From contig CAJNDS010002668.1 in the NCBI GenBank assembly GCA_905221605.1, positions 529,501 through 593,500 on the forward strand: DNA of 64,000 nucleotides. The letters are read 5' to 3'. The notes under the pieces were generated by a model. It saw only the letters and a list, made by a program, of their open reading frames with translations. It ran no database searches and was not told where the DNA came from. The stretch comes from Symbiodinium natans. Its lineage: Eukaryota; Sar; Dinophyceae; Suessiales; Symbiodiniaceae. A program made the translations under genes and the position numbers. Positions within the stretch are counted from its first letter, which is position 1, and every line of letters starts with the position of its first letter. Below are positions 28,046 to 37,840 of the stretch, piece after piece.

Positions 28046-28125
28046 GGCTGACTTGCAAGATGACGAGGAGGAAGGAGCAAGTCCGGGGGCTCCTTGCCAT
28101 CATGGGGCCGCAGTAGATGGAGAGG
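28046..28125 (+). CDS. Candidate exon, acidic
   Basis: Acceptor GGGTGGCCCAG; frame ADLQDDEEEGASPGAPCHHG then AAVDGE; donor AGAG|GGTTTGG region (GT at 28126). Confidence 0.45.
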
Positions 28126-28583
28126 GTTTGGGGTGTCGGGCTAGGGTTTAGGGCTAGGGTTTAGAGTTTAGGGTTTAGGGTTTAGGGCTGGGGATTCGGG
28201 TTTAGGGCTAGGGTTTCGGGCTAGGGCTTAGGGTTTAGGCTTGAAGGCCCCCGAAGCCATCAAGATGTGATCTTGGCAGGTTTGGTGGAATTGTTTGGGT
28301 TGACAGGGGCGGGAGGGGGGGGGGGGGTGTGGATCAGGTCGGAAATTTTGGGGGAGCGGGGGGGAATTATAGTAAGAATGATAAAGGAACCATAAGGGAA
28401 TACTACTAGTAATTCTTCCGACCCCTATTTTTGGCATTGCTCTTTTTTTTCCCATTATGAGCCTAAGCTCCTCATGGAAGGGTTCAATTTAGGATGTAGG
28501 GTTCGGTTCCAGAGCTGCGACACATGCCTCAATACTGCCCTAAACCCTAACCCTAAACCCTAAACCCTAATATACTCTGCCAG

Positions 28584-28614
28584 CTTGAGCATCGCTAGGA
28601 ATGCGAATCTTTTG
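28584..28614 (+). CDS. Candidate micro-exon
   Basis: Acceptor ATATACTCTGCCAG; frame LSIARNANLL; donor TTTTG|GTTGCT. Confidence 0.35.
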
Positions 28615-28627
28615 GTTGCTGCACACA

Positions 28628-28632
28628 CACCC

Positions 28633-28663
<31 letters not shown>
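28628..28663 (+). repeat. Compound homopolymer C(23)A(11)
   Basis: A C run directly followed by an A run. Confidence 0.9.
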
Positions 28664-28802
28664 AGACAAAAGAAAGGACAACTTAACCCCAAAAGGACTC
28701 ATAGGGCCATGGGGTTTAGGGATCATTAGGGCTCGGGGTCGTTTAGGGTTTAGGGTTTAGGGTTGAGGGCTAGAACCCAAGCCCGAAACCCCAAACTGCA
28801 AG

Positions 28803-28874
28803 AAGACTCGGCCAGCAAGGATGCCGGAAAGCGAGAGGATTCTTGGCAGCTGGCCAAAGCGCTGGTCGTCCGGA
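28803..28874 (+). CDS. Candidate exon, 72 bases
   Basis: Acceptor CCAAACTGCAAG; frame DSASKDAGKREDSWQLAKAL then VVR; donor CGGA|GTGGGC. Charged and helix-like. Confidence 0.5.
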
Positions 28875-29314
28875 GTGGGCAAGGACATGGCTAAAACTGG
28901 GAGGGTGTAGGGTTTAGGGTTCAGGGTTTAGTTTCCCAAATTCTTGCAGAAAGTTTCGGAGAGACATTTGGTTTACTGTAGGGTTATTCTGAGCAGGTGT
29001 TCACCCCTCTCCCTCCGGGTTCGATTTCGAAAAGGGCTTAATTATGGTTTACAGATGTTTTGAGTTTCAGCTAAACCCCAAACCTGAACTTCCATCAACT
29101 CTAGCCTAAAACCAAAAACTAAAACCCTCAACACTGTCCAGTTCCACCGCTTGTTCCCGCACAAGTTGTCAGTTTTTTTTTCTTTGGTCTGCCTGTCCTC
29201 CCCTCTTCCTGTTGCGGCTGTCGCCCTTGAGTTTGAGGTTTGGGAGTTAATTTTGTCTAAACCCTAAGCCCTAAACCCTAAAACCCTAAACCCTAAACCC
29301 TAAACCCTTGTCAG

Positions 29315-29425
29315 TTGGCCGGCGAGGGGTGCGTGGATGGGCAGGCATGTACAGTTCCGCTTATCCCGTTACCTCGCATAGTCCCTGCGGGAGTGGCTCC
29401 AAGTGGGTCAGCTGGTCAGCTGCGG
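29315..29425 (+). CDS. Candidate exon, 37 codons, phase 0/0
   Basis: Acceptor AACCCTTGTCAG; frame LAGEGCVDGQACTVPLIPLP then RIVPAGVAPSGSAGQLR; donor CGG|GTGCTAAACCC, running straight into a C-strand array. Pro/Gly/Val-rich. Confidence 0.55.
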
Positions 29426-29552
29426 GTGCTAAACCCTAAACCCTAAACCCTAAACCCTAAACCCTAAACCCTGGACCCTAAACCCTAAACCCTAAACCCT
29501 AAACCCTAAACCCTAAACCCTAAACCCTAAATCCGAATCCTTAGACTCGCAG
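29426..29552 (+). other. Candidate intron made almost entirely of CCCTAAA
   Basis: GTGCTAAACCC is followed by about 14 CCCTAAA units and then AATCCTTAGACTCGCAG. Two acceptors, CCTTAG (29544) and CTCGCAG (29552), are possible. Confidence 0.5.
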
Positions 29553-29627
29553 GAGCCATCGTGAAGCTGTCAGGGAGCGATGCCAAAGCCTGGATGCCTT
29601 TCGATACTTTGGCTCGCGAGGTGGAGG
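29553..29627 (+). CDS. Candidate exon after the CCCTAAA intron
   Basis: From the CTCGCAG acceptor the frame AIVKLSGSDAKAWMPFDTLA then REVE is open (75 bases). From the earlier CCTTAG acceptor, in phase with the previous exon, TRRSHREAVRERCQSLDAFR is open. Donor GAGG|GTTTCG. Confidence 0.5.
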
Positions 29628-30329
29628 GTTTCGAGTTTTGGGGTTTAGGGTTTAGGGTTGAGGGTTTCAAGTTTTGGGGTTTAGGGTTTAGGCTGTACCT
29701 AGGAACCCGTAAAACAGGGAGGGGGTAGCATACCTGGATTCTTGGGATATATATATATATATATATATGCACCTTTTTTCTCATGATAGTATGGTTTTGG
29801 GTTGGGTTTGGTCGGTTGGGAGGGTTGTGGTTTGATCCGAATCCCCTCTGTGGAGCGGGGGGGGGGGGGGCTTCATAGGATGTTGTGCTTGGGGGCAGCT
29901 CAGTCATCATTGTACGAAGCTCGGCAAGAAATCGTATACCGAACCCCCAACCTCCCACAAGACCTCGCCCCCAAAAAACTTGTCAGCTGCTTGCAACACC
30001 CTGATGGGCTTTTGTTCACCCCTAAAACCTTAATCCTAAACCCAAACCCGAAACCGCAAACCCAAACCCTAAGCAAAAGTCCCTAAACCCTAAACCCGAT
30101 ACCCTATAAACCCTTACCTGGTTTAAGGCTTGCAAGGCAGCCCGCCCGCTTCCCCACAAAAAACGAAACTCCGAGGAGAAGATTCGATTTTGCCCCGGTC
30201 GCAGCGAGGCGTGGCACACCCGAATGGTGCAGAACAGACGCTGTCATCTCTTGGGTTTAGGGTTTAGGGTTTAGGGTTTAGGGTTTAGGGTTTAGGGTTT
30301 GGGGTTTAGGGTTTAGGGTAAGAAAACAG

Positions 30330-30398
30330 GAACGGCGGCTCGACCGGTGCAGTCTTGCGAGGATGCGCAGGGCTTCGGCTGTAGGACGTTCAACACAA
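30330..30398 (+). CDS. Candidate exon ending at element I
   Basis: Acceptor GTAAGAAAACAG after a TTTAGGG block; frame ERRLDRCSLARMRRASAVGR then STQ, 23 codons, phase 0/0; donor CAA|GTGCTGGG is the first base of element I. Confidence 0.5.
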
Positions 30399-30482
30399 GT
30401 GCTGGGTTGTTTGGGATGAATTGTTAATTTCCCTTCTTCCCTCATAGGGGAACCTATTCATAAAGCGTTTACAAAGGGCTTG
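30399..30482. repeat. Element I, copy 1 (introner-like position)
   Basis: GTGCTGGGTTGTTTGGGAT... resembles GTTACTGGGTTGTGTTTGGG at 47639, with shared ATTGTTA.TTTCCCTTCTT and AGGGGAACCT. Both copies start with GT. Confidence 0.6.
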
Positions 30483-30487
30483 GGCAG

Positions 30488-30690
30488 AATCGTGTGTGTA
30501 TATATATATATATAATAAATAAGTAAATATGTAAATGAATGAATGAATAAATGCACAAATAAACAACTATATGTATGTATGTATGCATGCATGCATGCAT
30601 GTATGCACGTACGTATGTATGTATGTGATGTGTGTGTATATATATATGTATATATATATATACATATGTATATGTATATCTCTGTGTGTG
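30488..30690 (+). repeat. Microsatellite cluster
   Basis: TA, AATGAATG, (GTAT), (GCAT), TATATA and TGTG runs. Frames of Tyr/Cys/Met repeats here are artefacts. Confidence 0.9.
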
Positions 30691-30723
30691 TGTGTTGGGC
30701 CCTCTATTGCGCCCTGCTGCCAG

Positions 30724-30809
30724 GAGGAGCTCTGCGAAGCCCTTCGAAAGCCGATCAAAGTGCGCGTCGATGCAAGACGCCTGTCCGCACGAGCACAGGC
30801 TTGGCTTGG
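30724..30809 (+). CDS. Candidate exon, basic
   Basis: Acceptor CCTGCTGCCAG; frame EELCEALRKPIKVRVDARRL then SARAQAWL; donor TTGG|GTTTCAGG. Confidence 0.5.
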
Positions 30810-30824
30810 GTTTCAGGGTTCAGG

Positions 30825-30893
30825 GTTTGGGGTTTGGGGTTTGGGGTTTGGGGTTTGGGGTTTGGGGTTTGGGGTTTGGGGTTTGGGGTTTGG
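30825..30893 (+). repeat. TTTGGGG array
   Basis: About ten units of a G-rich variant of the telomere word. It makes long artefactual frames repeating FGVWGLG. Confidence 0.9.
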
Positions 30894-30994
30894 GTGCAGG
30901 GTTTGGGTGTCGGGTCCTTTTTCTTTCTTTTTTTTTGGGGGGGATCAGGTCGAACCCTTGAAGCCACTAAGCTAAACCCTACCATGCGCCTCAG

Positions 30995-31083
30995 GCTGTA
31001 TGCACACGGGCCTCCCCGTCGCAACCATGTGGAATGCCGAAGATGACGAGGATCAGGATGGCGCCTACCGTACCCGCCGGCAC
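30995..31083 (+). CDS. Candidate exon, acidic middle
   Basis: Acceptor CATGCGCCTCAG; frame CMHTGLPVATMWNAEDDEDQ then DGAYRTRRH; donor GCAC|GTTGTT at the edge of element P. A second frame is also open. Confidence 0.45.
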
Positions 31084-31086
31084 GTT

Positions 31087-31232
31087 GTTGACTAACTGTT
31101 TGCTTCAGAACCCCCCAAAAAAACTCAAAAGACATTCTTCCTTTACAGGGAATACAGGGATTAGCATTTTTGTTTTTGGGGGAGGGGTTCTTCATCAAAT
31201 AGTAGTTGAGTACTTGAGTCAATGGTCCAGGG
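31087..31232. repeat. Element P, copy 1
   Basis: Inverted ends around AACTGTTTGCTTCAGAACCC and GGGTTCTTCATCAAATAGTA. Second copy at 61083-61195. Confidence 0.7.
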
Positions 31233-31650
31233 CTCCAAAAGATCTTGGAGTACAAGGCCCACAGGGAAGATCCCCCCCCCGTTGATCCATACCAACTGTA
31301 GTTTAGGGACCTATAGCTTCACATATCCCTAAACCCTGACCCTAAACTCTAGGCCCTTCTTGAAACTCGACTAATACCTGCAGCGCCCCTTTTCATGTAG
31401 AAGGTTGAGGGATGTAAGGGGCTATCTCGAAGTTGCGAAGTTCGAGACTGGAGGGACGGTACTGCCGTCGAGGGTTCCTTTAGCCGTTTTTGTCCCACAG
31501 GCGAAGCACACAATGTAAGACTTCGGTACGCTATAGGGGTCGGAGTAATTACTTATAGTAGTCCCTTCTGGCCCCTTTGTAGTTATACCATAATAACCCC
31601 CCAAAAAAAACCCTATTCTAATTCTTCAGGCCCCTGTAGTATCCATCCAG
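31233..31650. other. Spacer with diverged elements
   Basis: Contains a degenerate element A copy (31284-31400) and an element M copy (31540-31620, with ATTCTAATTCTTCAGGCCCC also found in similar form at 63930). No convincing exon. Confidence 0.45.
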
Positions 31651-31731
31651 GCAGATGGCAGCAGCGAAAGGCTGATCGCCTCTCGCGAGACAGGGAAAAG
31701 AAGATCGACCAGAGACATGGCTGGGTTCATG
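31651..31731 (+). CDS. Candidate exon, 27 codons, phase 0/0
   Basis: Acceptor GTAGTATCCATCCAG; frame ADGSSERLIASRETGKRRST then RDMAGFM; donor CATG|GTTTAAGGG. Confidence 0.5.
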
Positions 31732-31808
31732 GTTTAAGGGTTTAAGGGTTTAAGGGTTTAAGGGTTTAAGGGTTTAGGGTTTAGGGTTTAGGGTTAGGGT
31801 TTAGGCTA
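31732..31808 (+). repeat. TTTAAGGG then TTTAGGG block
   Basis: Five or six 8-base TTTAAGGG units pass into 7-base TTTAGGG units. Confidence 0.9.
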
Positions 31809-31809
31809 G

Positions 31810-31871
31810 AGGGTTTGTGTATGTCTTCATATACGGCTTCGCTAAGAACTTTTTTGGTCAAGCCACTCTAG
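31810..31871 (+). CDS. Candidate exon, aromatic-rich
   Basis: Acceptor TTTAGGCTAG, repeat-derived; frame GFVYVFIYGFAKNFFGQATL; donor CTAG|GTAGATG. Hydrophobic enough to be part of a membrane segment. Confidence 0.45.
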
Positions 31872-32011
31872 GTAGATGAGACATGCATACTGGGCGGCCA
31901 ATTGATTGTTAGACACTTCCCCCCCCCCCCCCCCAATTCGCCCTCCCATTTTCCAGCTTTGACTACTCACGCTTGCCGTTTGCGATGTGGTGACTCTTTC
32001 CGGCTTGGCAG

Positions 32012-32086
32012 GATGGGTTACAGGGGTTCTGGGTCTGGGTGTTGAAGTGCAATCGGTGCAGGGACTTGCACGCCATGGCCCCCTAA
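32012..32086 (+). CDS. Candidate exon or 3' segment with CxxC
   Basis: Acceptor TTTCCGGCTTGGCAG; frame DGLQGFWVWVLKCNRCRDLH then AMAP and TAA. CNRC could be half of a zinc site. Confidence 0.45.
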   Translation, partial: DGLQGFWVWVLKCNRCRDLHAMAP

Positions 32087-32191
32087 ACCAACAATACCGC
32101 ACTCACAAGAAGCTGCAATAGGCACCTCCCATCGGAGAGATCAGCCACCCTAAACCCGAAACCCTAAACCCTAAACCCTAAGTTTGCCAAG

Positions 32192-32311
32192 AGATCCTGC
32201 AACCTAGTACGTACTCTTCCACGCATTCGTCGTACTTTGCCCCAAGCTGTTATGGCAAAAACGAAGCCTGGATTCCCTTCACCCTGGTCTTCAAAATCTT
32301 CATTAAAGCAT
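32192..32311 (+). CDS. Candidate exon, 40 codons, phase 0/0
   Basis: Acceptor GTTTGCCAAG after a C-strand block; frame RSCNLVRTLPRIRRTLPQAV, MAKTKPGFPSPWSSKSSLKH; donor CAT|GTATGT. Ser/Lys/Arg/Pro-rich. Confidence 0.55.
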
Positions 32312-32900
32312 GTATGTTTAGTTTGAGTAAAATACAAAATGCAAAAATATTGGTGGGAGGAAACCCTAAACCCTAAACGATAATTGCACATGGGAGGGGA
32401 TTAGCGACTTTTCTAGCTCCGCGAGCAGAGGCTGCGAAGGGCCTTCGACCCACTGGTCTGGCTGGACGGAACCGTGGTCTCTGTGAGCCCTCGTCGAACA
32501 CAATGGAATTGGTTTCGCGGGTGTTCATCATGTGTAAACCCTAAAGCCTAAACCCTACAACCTAAACGGCGATGTGCGAAAGCAGGGTGGTTGCTTCAGA
32601 TGTCGAGTGGTCTGGGGTCGCTCGCAGTATTCAGGCTGAGGGCTGCCAAATATGGGGTCATTGAGACATGAGGGTTTATAGCTTAGGGTTTTATGGTACC
32701 AACCTCTGTCAAGGGACTAAGACTCGTACCTCAAAGGCTGTACCCGGACAGGTTCCCCTTAATATACTCCTAGTATGGCCCCTTGTACTTGCTTAAGGCT
32801 CGTTTAACAGGGTCCCCCAAACCTAAGGGTACAACCTTAATTAAGGGTCCAAGGTACAACCCCTAGACACAGGAAGAATGACAACGGGAACTCTCTGTAG
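32312..32900. other. Spacer with inverted repeats
   Basis: A hairpin-rich stretch at 32700-32880 (GGTACAACC-type words, also at 6345). GC-rich patches at 32410-32510 and 32575-32650 might hold an exon but I found no clear one. Confidence 0.4.
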
Positions 32901-32993
32901 TCTACTTTCTCAAGCTTCGGCTATGTGATCGGCCACGGTGGCACGTGCTACTGTCATGTGATAGCAGACCCTGGCAAGAGGAACACGGACTAG
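32901..32993 (+). CDS. Candidate exon, 30 codons
   Basis: Acceptor GGAACTCTCTGTAG; frame STFSSFGYVIGHGGTCYCHV then IADPGKRNTD with TAG right before donor AG|GTATGG; a second frame (YFLKLRLCDRPRWHVLLSCD) is open throughout and avoids the stop. Confidence 0.45.
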   Translation, partial: STFSSFGYVIGHGGTCYCHVIADPGKRNTD

Positions 32994-33039
32994 GTATGGT
33001 ATAGGTCGAACAGGTTCCTTATGCGCTTATGATCTGCTC

Positions 33040-33205
33040 TGTCCTCAACATCTTATCATGCGCTGACATGCCCAAGGAAGCAGTTTGGCATCTTCGTGGA
33101 CACCGTGCACGTCGGGCACCTACTCCCCTTCCGCCATCTGTTAGCCCAGAAAAAACCACGAATCTTCATTCCGGAAACGATGTTGACGCTTCGGGTTTGG
33201 GGTTG
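33040..33205 (+). CDS. Candidate coding segment
   Basis: Open frame SCADMPKEAVWHLRGHRARR, APTPLPPSVSPEKTTNLHSG, NDVDASG. Boundaries unclear; CCCAAG (33076) is a possible acceptor. Confidence 0.4.
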
Positions 33206-33459
33206 CTAAGCTACAACACCCTATACCTGGGACCCAGAGTAATTAGGCCCTTATACCCTTTTTAGTGTTTAGGGTCCCTTGTAAAGCACCTTTTTTAAAC
33301 CCCAAAAGGGCACACTTTTTCTTATTCCTGGGTGACTCTTGCGTCTAGTCCTACACCCTACTTGGAAGCCCTTTTGACTCAGTAAGTAGGGTCAGTAAGG
33401 TGGGTTATGGGGATGAGAATGGGGGTTCTAGGGGGTACTAAGAGCTTCTAAGCAGACGA

Positions 33460-33528
33460 CCCTAAACCCTAAACCCTAAGCCCTAAACCCTAAACCCTAA
33501 ACCCTAAACCCTAAACCCTAAACCCTAG
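33460..33528 (-). repeat. CCCTAAA block ending in an acceptor
   Basis: About nine C-strand units; the last reads CCCTAG and abuts the next exon. Confidence 0.9.
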
Positions 33529-33651
33529 ACGGAATGGACTCTGAGGATGTGAGGGTGATGATTCCTGTCGGCTACATCCCCGAGACCCTGCTGCTGAATG
33601 GGGCACCTGATCTGGATGTGGGCAGCACCATTCAGCCAGGGACCCAGGGCA
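33529..33651 (+). CDS. Candidate exon, 123 bases, both splice sites from telomere words
   Basis: Acceptor CCCTAAACCCTAG; frame GMDSEDVRVMIPVGYIPETL then LLNGAPDLDVGSTIQPGTQG; donor GCA|GTTAGGG. Acidic with beta-like hydrophobic runs. Unknown family. Confidence 0.6.
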
Positions 33652-33746
33652 GTTAGGGTTTAGGGTTTAGGGTTTAGGGGTTAGGGACCTAGACGCTGCA
33701 CCCCCGAACCCTGAAACCCCTTCCCCCAACCGGCTCGATACCTTCC

Positions 33747-33890
33747 ATGTTCTTTTTCGAAACGAGGCCCCCACCCCTAGTAGTTCTTCCTTATCCTTGT
33801 TGTGCCTTACACCAAAGGACCCTTCCCAGAACATCAACTATAAAGGATGCCACATCAGAGCAACCGCCATTTACTGCAACACAGTTTAAC
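33747..33890 (+). CDS. Candidate coding segment before element B
   Basis: Open frame MFFFETRPPPLVVLPYPCCA, LHQRTLPRTSTIKDATSEQP, PFTATQFN up to the element B border. Boundaries uncertain. Confidence 0.35.
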
Positions 33891-33893
33891 CTT

Positions 33894-33994
33894 GGAATGT
33901 TCCCCCTTCTACTAGCAGTCCCTAGTAGGGATTCTAATCGGAGTACTGTAATCCCTATTAATTCAGAGGACTGTTAGTATATAAGGCATCCCAA
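33894..33994. repeat. Element B, copy
   Basis: Begins GGAATGTTCCCCCTTCTACT and ends AGTATATAAGGCATCCC; shares AGCAGTCCCTAGTAGGGATT with the family. Confidence 0.75.
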
Positions 33995-34137
33995 GATTCA
34001 ACCCTAAACCCCAAGTTTTGACCCTAAACCCTAAACCCTAAACCTACGCCCCAACTCTTACACCCTGGCAGATCCCAAACACAGTTTAGGACAATGCCTA
34101 GGGGTGGTTGCGAACTCTCTTTTGTTGTGGTCCTAAG

Positions 34138-34186
34138 TTTCTGCGCCGAAGCCACACCCCTAGAAGGCCTGAAGGTTGTAAAGAGG
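34138..34186 (+). CDS. Candidate exon
   Basis: Acceptor CTCTTTTGTTGTGGTCCTAAG is pyrimidine-rich; frame FCAEATPLEGLKVVKR; donor AGG|GTTTAGGG. Confidence 0.5.
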
Positions 34187-34219
34187 GTTTAGGGTTTTGG
34201 GCCGGGGTTGATAGGGCTT

Positions 34220-34372
34220 AGAGTTGCAGTTTAGGGTTTAGGGTTTAGGGTTTAGGGTTAGGGTTTAGGGTTTAGGGTTTAGGGTTTAGGGTTTAGGGTT
34301 TAGGGTTAGGGTTTAGGGTTTAGGGTTTAGGCTTTGGGGTTTGGGGTTTAGGGTTTGGGGTTTAAGGGGCAA
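34220..34372 (+). repeat. TTTAGGG array
   Basis: About 20 units with several TTAGGG slips and some TTTGGGG. Confidence 0.9.
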
Positions 34373-34385
34373 TTTGAATTTGGAG

Positions 34386-34459
34386 GTTCCGGATCTGCGG
34401 CTACCGCGGAAAAGACTACAAAGGCCAAGACCGTTTCAGCTGCCTCCTTGGCCGCATAG
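34386..34459 (+). CDS. Candidate terminal exon
   Basis: Acceptor ATTTGGAG; frame GSGSATAEKTTKAKTVSAAS then LAA and TAG. Ser/Ala/Thr/Lys-rich, like a disordered tail. Confidence 0.4.
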
Positions 34460-34812
34460 AAAGCGGGTCTGGGAGTTTGGAGGGTTTAGGGTTTTAGGGT
34501 TTAGGGTTTAGGGTATAGGGTTTAGGGTTTAGGGTTTCGGGTAAGCCTTCCAGGGGATGCAGGCTTTGTCTATAGGACCCAGAGTGGGCCCGGAGTTTCC
34601 TTTTTTGGGGGGGGTTTGGCTTCCCTTATCAGCCCCTTGAAGCCAAAAAGGGTCCCTTCTTTCTTCCCAGGTTACTCTTGGGTCTGGTCCCTAAACCCTA
34701 AACCCTAAACCCTAAACCCTAAACCCTAAACCCCTAAACCCTAAACCCTAAACCCCTAAACCCCTAAACCCGAAACCCCTAAACCCTAAACCCTAATTAC
34801 ACCCCAACCAAG

Positions 34813-34847
34813 TTAGATGCCGTGGCTTTGAGAAGTTTAGCTTCTAA
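34813..34847 (+). CDS. Candidate micro-exon
   Basis: Acceptor CCCCAACCAAG; frame LDAVALRSLAS; donor CTAA|GTAGAG. Short. Confidence 0.3.
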
Positions 34848-35002
34848 GTAGAGTAGGTTTAGGGTCTAGAGTTTGGGGTTAAGGTTTAGGGTTTAGGGTT
34901 TAGGGTTTAGGGTTTAGGGTTTAGGGTGTTCAGGATTGGGGCATCTAAACAACCGAGGACCTGTTTTTAATCTCTGATTCCACTTATTTAATTGGGTAGC
35001 AG

Positions 35003-35081
35003 GTCTCGCGCCTGCTCGCTGGGGACTTCGCTTCGCACAGGGCTCGCTTTGACCTTTTTGGGGAATCATATTCCCTGCAGA
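35003..35081 (+). CDS. Candidate exon
   Basis: Acceptor AATTGGGTAGCAG; frame SRACSLGTSLRTGLALTFLG then NHIPCR; donor GCAGA|GTCCC. Confidence 0.4.
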
Positions 35082-35403
35082 GTCCCTTAGCAGGGTTTAG
35101 GGTTTAGGGTTTAGGGTTTAGGGTTTCTTCCCCTAATGTACTGGACAACTAAGTTAGAGTTTAGGGCTTTGGACGTTGGAGCTTCGGGATTGAAATGTGT
35201 GAAAGGCTATGTGGGGTTGACGGTACGGGTTAGGGTTTACAGGCTTTATAGGTGTCTATAGGGTTTTTGGTTTTTTAGGGTTTATAGGGTTTTTATGGGT
35301 TTATAGGATTCATAGGGCGTTAAGGGTTGAAAGGGTTTAGGGCTTAGGGTTTTGTGGCAAGTGAGTTAGCTACAAGGCCAAGTGAACTTTTGGGCAACGA
35401 CAG

Positions 35404-35459
35404 GGCACGACAGTGCCAGATTCCTTGAGAATTCGGCCGTCGGCAGCTGAATGCCATAG
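35404..35459 (+). CDS. Candidate exon
   Basis: Acceptor GGGCAACGACAG; frame GTTVPDSLRIRPSAAECH; donor ATAG|GTTCTG. Confidence 0.45.
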
Positions 35460-35579
35460 GTTCTGCCCCTAAACCCTACACCCTAAACCTCTGCACCCAT
35501 ATTCATTGCCAAGCTGTAGCTCCCTGAACCCTCAAAACCGTAAGCCCCATAAGCCGCCAAAGTAGCCTAAATCCTCAGC

Positions 35580-35640
35580 CCTAAACCCTAAATCCTAAAC
35601 CCTAAATCCTAAACCCTGAATCCTAAACCCTAAATCCTAC
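35580..35640 (-). repeat. CCCTAAA/TCCTAAA block at the LINE 5' edge
   Basis: Alternating CCCTAAA and TCCTAAA units run up to within a few bases of the first LINE sequence. Confidence 0.85.
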
Positions 35641-35653
35641 ATGGGCGGAGGCC

Positions 35654-37500
35654 ATGTCGGATCTTGGGGTCGATGTTGCAGCCCTGACCGAAACACGCCT
35701 TGATGGAACCCTGGCTCACAGTGCGGCAATCAGTGGTATGTGGGATGCCGGCTACCTGTGCATCTCCCACAACGTGTCAAGTGCTGAGGGGCGCACGGCC
35801 TGTCCACAAAGCTCCGGTGTTGCATTGGCAGTCAAGCGGGACGTGGCTACTGACTGGGCGAATATCCAACTTGGCCCCCATGGACGTGCTCTCGGTGGAT
35901 CTCTGTGCTTGCAGAACGGGGCCGTGCTCCGCATTGTTGCGGTCTATGGACCGACAGGTGCATGTCTGCCTGGCTTCACTCAGAATGCGCGGGCAGTGCA
36001 ACATGAAACTGACCTCGTCTCCTTTTTGCAGGGGCAAGTGGCCATGGCCCAAGCAAATGACTGGACTCTGGTGGTCCTGGGTGATCTGAACTCTTTTACC
36101 GATGGGGCTTTGGATAAATGGCAAGGTCACTGGCAAGTTCGAGATGAGTGCTTGGCTGTACAATGCCGAGAGTTGGGTCTAATTGATGCATGGCGGGATA
36201 CACGTCCCGCTCTCCCAGGTTTTACCTACGTCTCTCCAACAGGCAGCGCAAGCCGCTTGGACTCCATTTGGATCCTCCCGGCAGTAGGATTCTATGCGCC
36301 CGTGCTGAACGCGTCCCTGCTTTGGAATTGGCACAAGCGCGTAGATCATCATCCAGTCATTGTTGATCTTGGTGTTGACATTCCCACAGCCCCTGCTGCG
36401 ATATCGGATCTGGACCCGCCCCGGTGGCGCCAATTGGCTCAGTTGGCCCACAGCCAATCGCTACCTGCGCTCAAAGAGCAGGTAGCGGCCAAGATTGAAG
36501 CGCACCGCCTTGTTTTGTCGCAAGCGGCACTGTGCTTAAGGGAGGCTGTCACGCACTGCAGTGATGCTTCGGAATCGTTGTCCGAACTTGGCATGGTAGC
36601 GGGGCAAAGCCCACAGTGGCCTGCACGCGAGGCAGCCTGCTCCCGTGTTCATCATGCGCACGACGCCGTCATGGCAATCCTCCACCAAACACTCCCGCAG
36701 ACAAGCCAGCCAAACCGGAACCGCAAATTGGGCAGAGCACTGGGTGCTTGGGATACATGTCTAGCTGAGCTCCGCTCCCTGAAGCTGGTGCTCCGTGATT
36801 CGATGGGAGCAGAGCCTGAGGCCGCCGATGTCATATTACAGCGTGCTAACAACAAATGGTGCCAAGGACTTCACTTCCTGGATAAGCGTGGCCAAGTCAT
36901 GTTAGAACGGCAAGCGTGGGACTGGGACGGTTTCCATTCTCAGTTAGAAGCCTGGCTCCGCTCCTTGTCTGCGCCTGGCCTTCCTCAGCTTCTCCCTTCC
37001 GCAGTCCGCCCGCCCGACAGAGGAACTGTTGTACGCCGTTTACAATGGACGTCCACCATCATCATGGAAATCGAAGATCGACTTCTCCAAGTGGAGGATT
37101 GGATGCAGGCAGCCCAGACGCTTAGGGCACAAACTGCTGCGTGGCATGCCCGTGAAGGACATGGCCGGAGAGTTAATTTGTTGCGTTCCGGGGATCTTAG
37201 GCGCTGGGCTCGCTATTGGCGCACACCATCATACAAACGTCTGGCCTACACCCCACAACTCCTGACCACCGCTAGCGGCGCTCGCCGTCCCAAGACCCCT
37301 GCGGAAATGCGCAAGGCTGCTGCTCAGGAATGGCAAAAACTCTTTGATCGTCCTCGTCAGCCCTGGTCGCATGCGTTGGTGCATGCTTGGACTGACCCTT
37401 CAGGACTCTTGCGGGGTAGCCCACGCACGCAAGACGTACAAGCGCCTGCAGACGCACTGCATGCTCTTCTCAATCCGGGACCATGGACGCGATGTGTGTT
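35654..37500 (+). pseudogene. LINE endonuclease and linker region
   Basis: Fits the endonuclease/exonuclease/phosphatase fold: LTETRLD (catalytic Glu) at residues 12-18, GDLNSFTDG near residue 143, SRLDSIW near 201, and VDHHPVIVDL near 231 (the usual D-H pair). The N-terminal Asn motif is absent. A long basic, helix-rich linker follows. The nominal frame runs to 38104, but similarity to the LINE layout indicates a frame change near 37.5 kb. The ATG at 35654 is unlikely to be the ancestral start. Confidence 0.8.
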
Positions 37501-37551
37501 TCGAGGTAATGAGTTACAACGCCTGCCGGGAGATGAAATTCGTATCCAATT

Positions 37552-37840
37552 GTGGCGGTTTCGGAGCGTGGGGGGCTTATGGGAGGGGAAGCTTCTTGGG
37601 CCTTGCGAAGGTCCGGTGCATTATATGTGGTGCATGTCAACGGACAACCGCCGCATCTTCTCTGGACCCTACGGCATTGGCTTGATCTTCCGCAGCAAAT
37701 TGAGCATTGCCTTCTTCTTCTCCTACCCTGTGCTCTACCTGAACCGTCACCGCTGGGCCCCCTCAGTGCACATGACAGATCCCGGTGGCTGTCCAAAATG
37801 TCGTCTTCCAGACCAGGGCCATCGGGTTGGAAATTGTGCT
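37552..37840 (+). pseudogene. LINE linker to RT, shifted frame
   Basis: In the first + frame (numbered from base 1) the segment reads SRWLSKMSSSRPGPSGWKLC, resembling the SPGPDGW-type entry to LINE reverse transcriptases. The following RT is in another frame, so two frameshifts enclose this piece. Confidence 0.55.

Noticed and set aside
29527-29958. 143-codon minus-strand frame
   Set aside because: Built from CCCCAAA-type repeats (LNPKPQN), a TATA tract and a G tract; it is antisense to a better-bounded + exon.
30543-31255. Long frames rich in FGVWGLGFGV or NPKPQTPNPKPQT
   Set aside because: Direct translations of TTTGGGG/CCCCAAA and TATG microsatellites; the same peptides appear wherever the repeats do.
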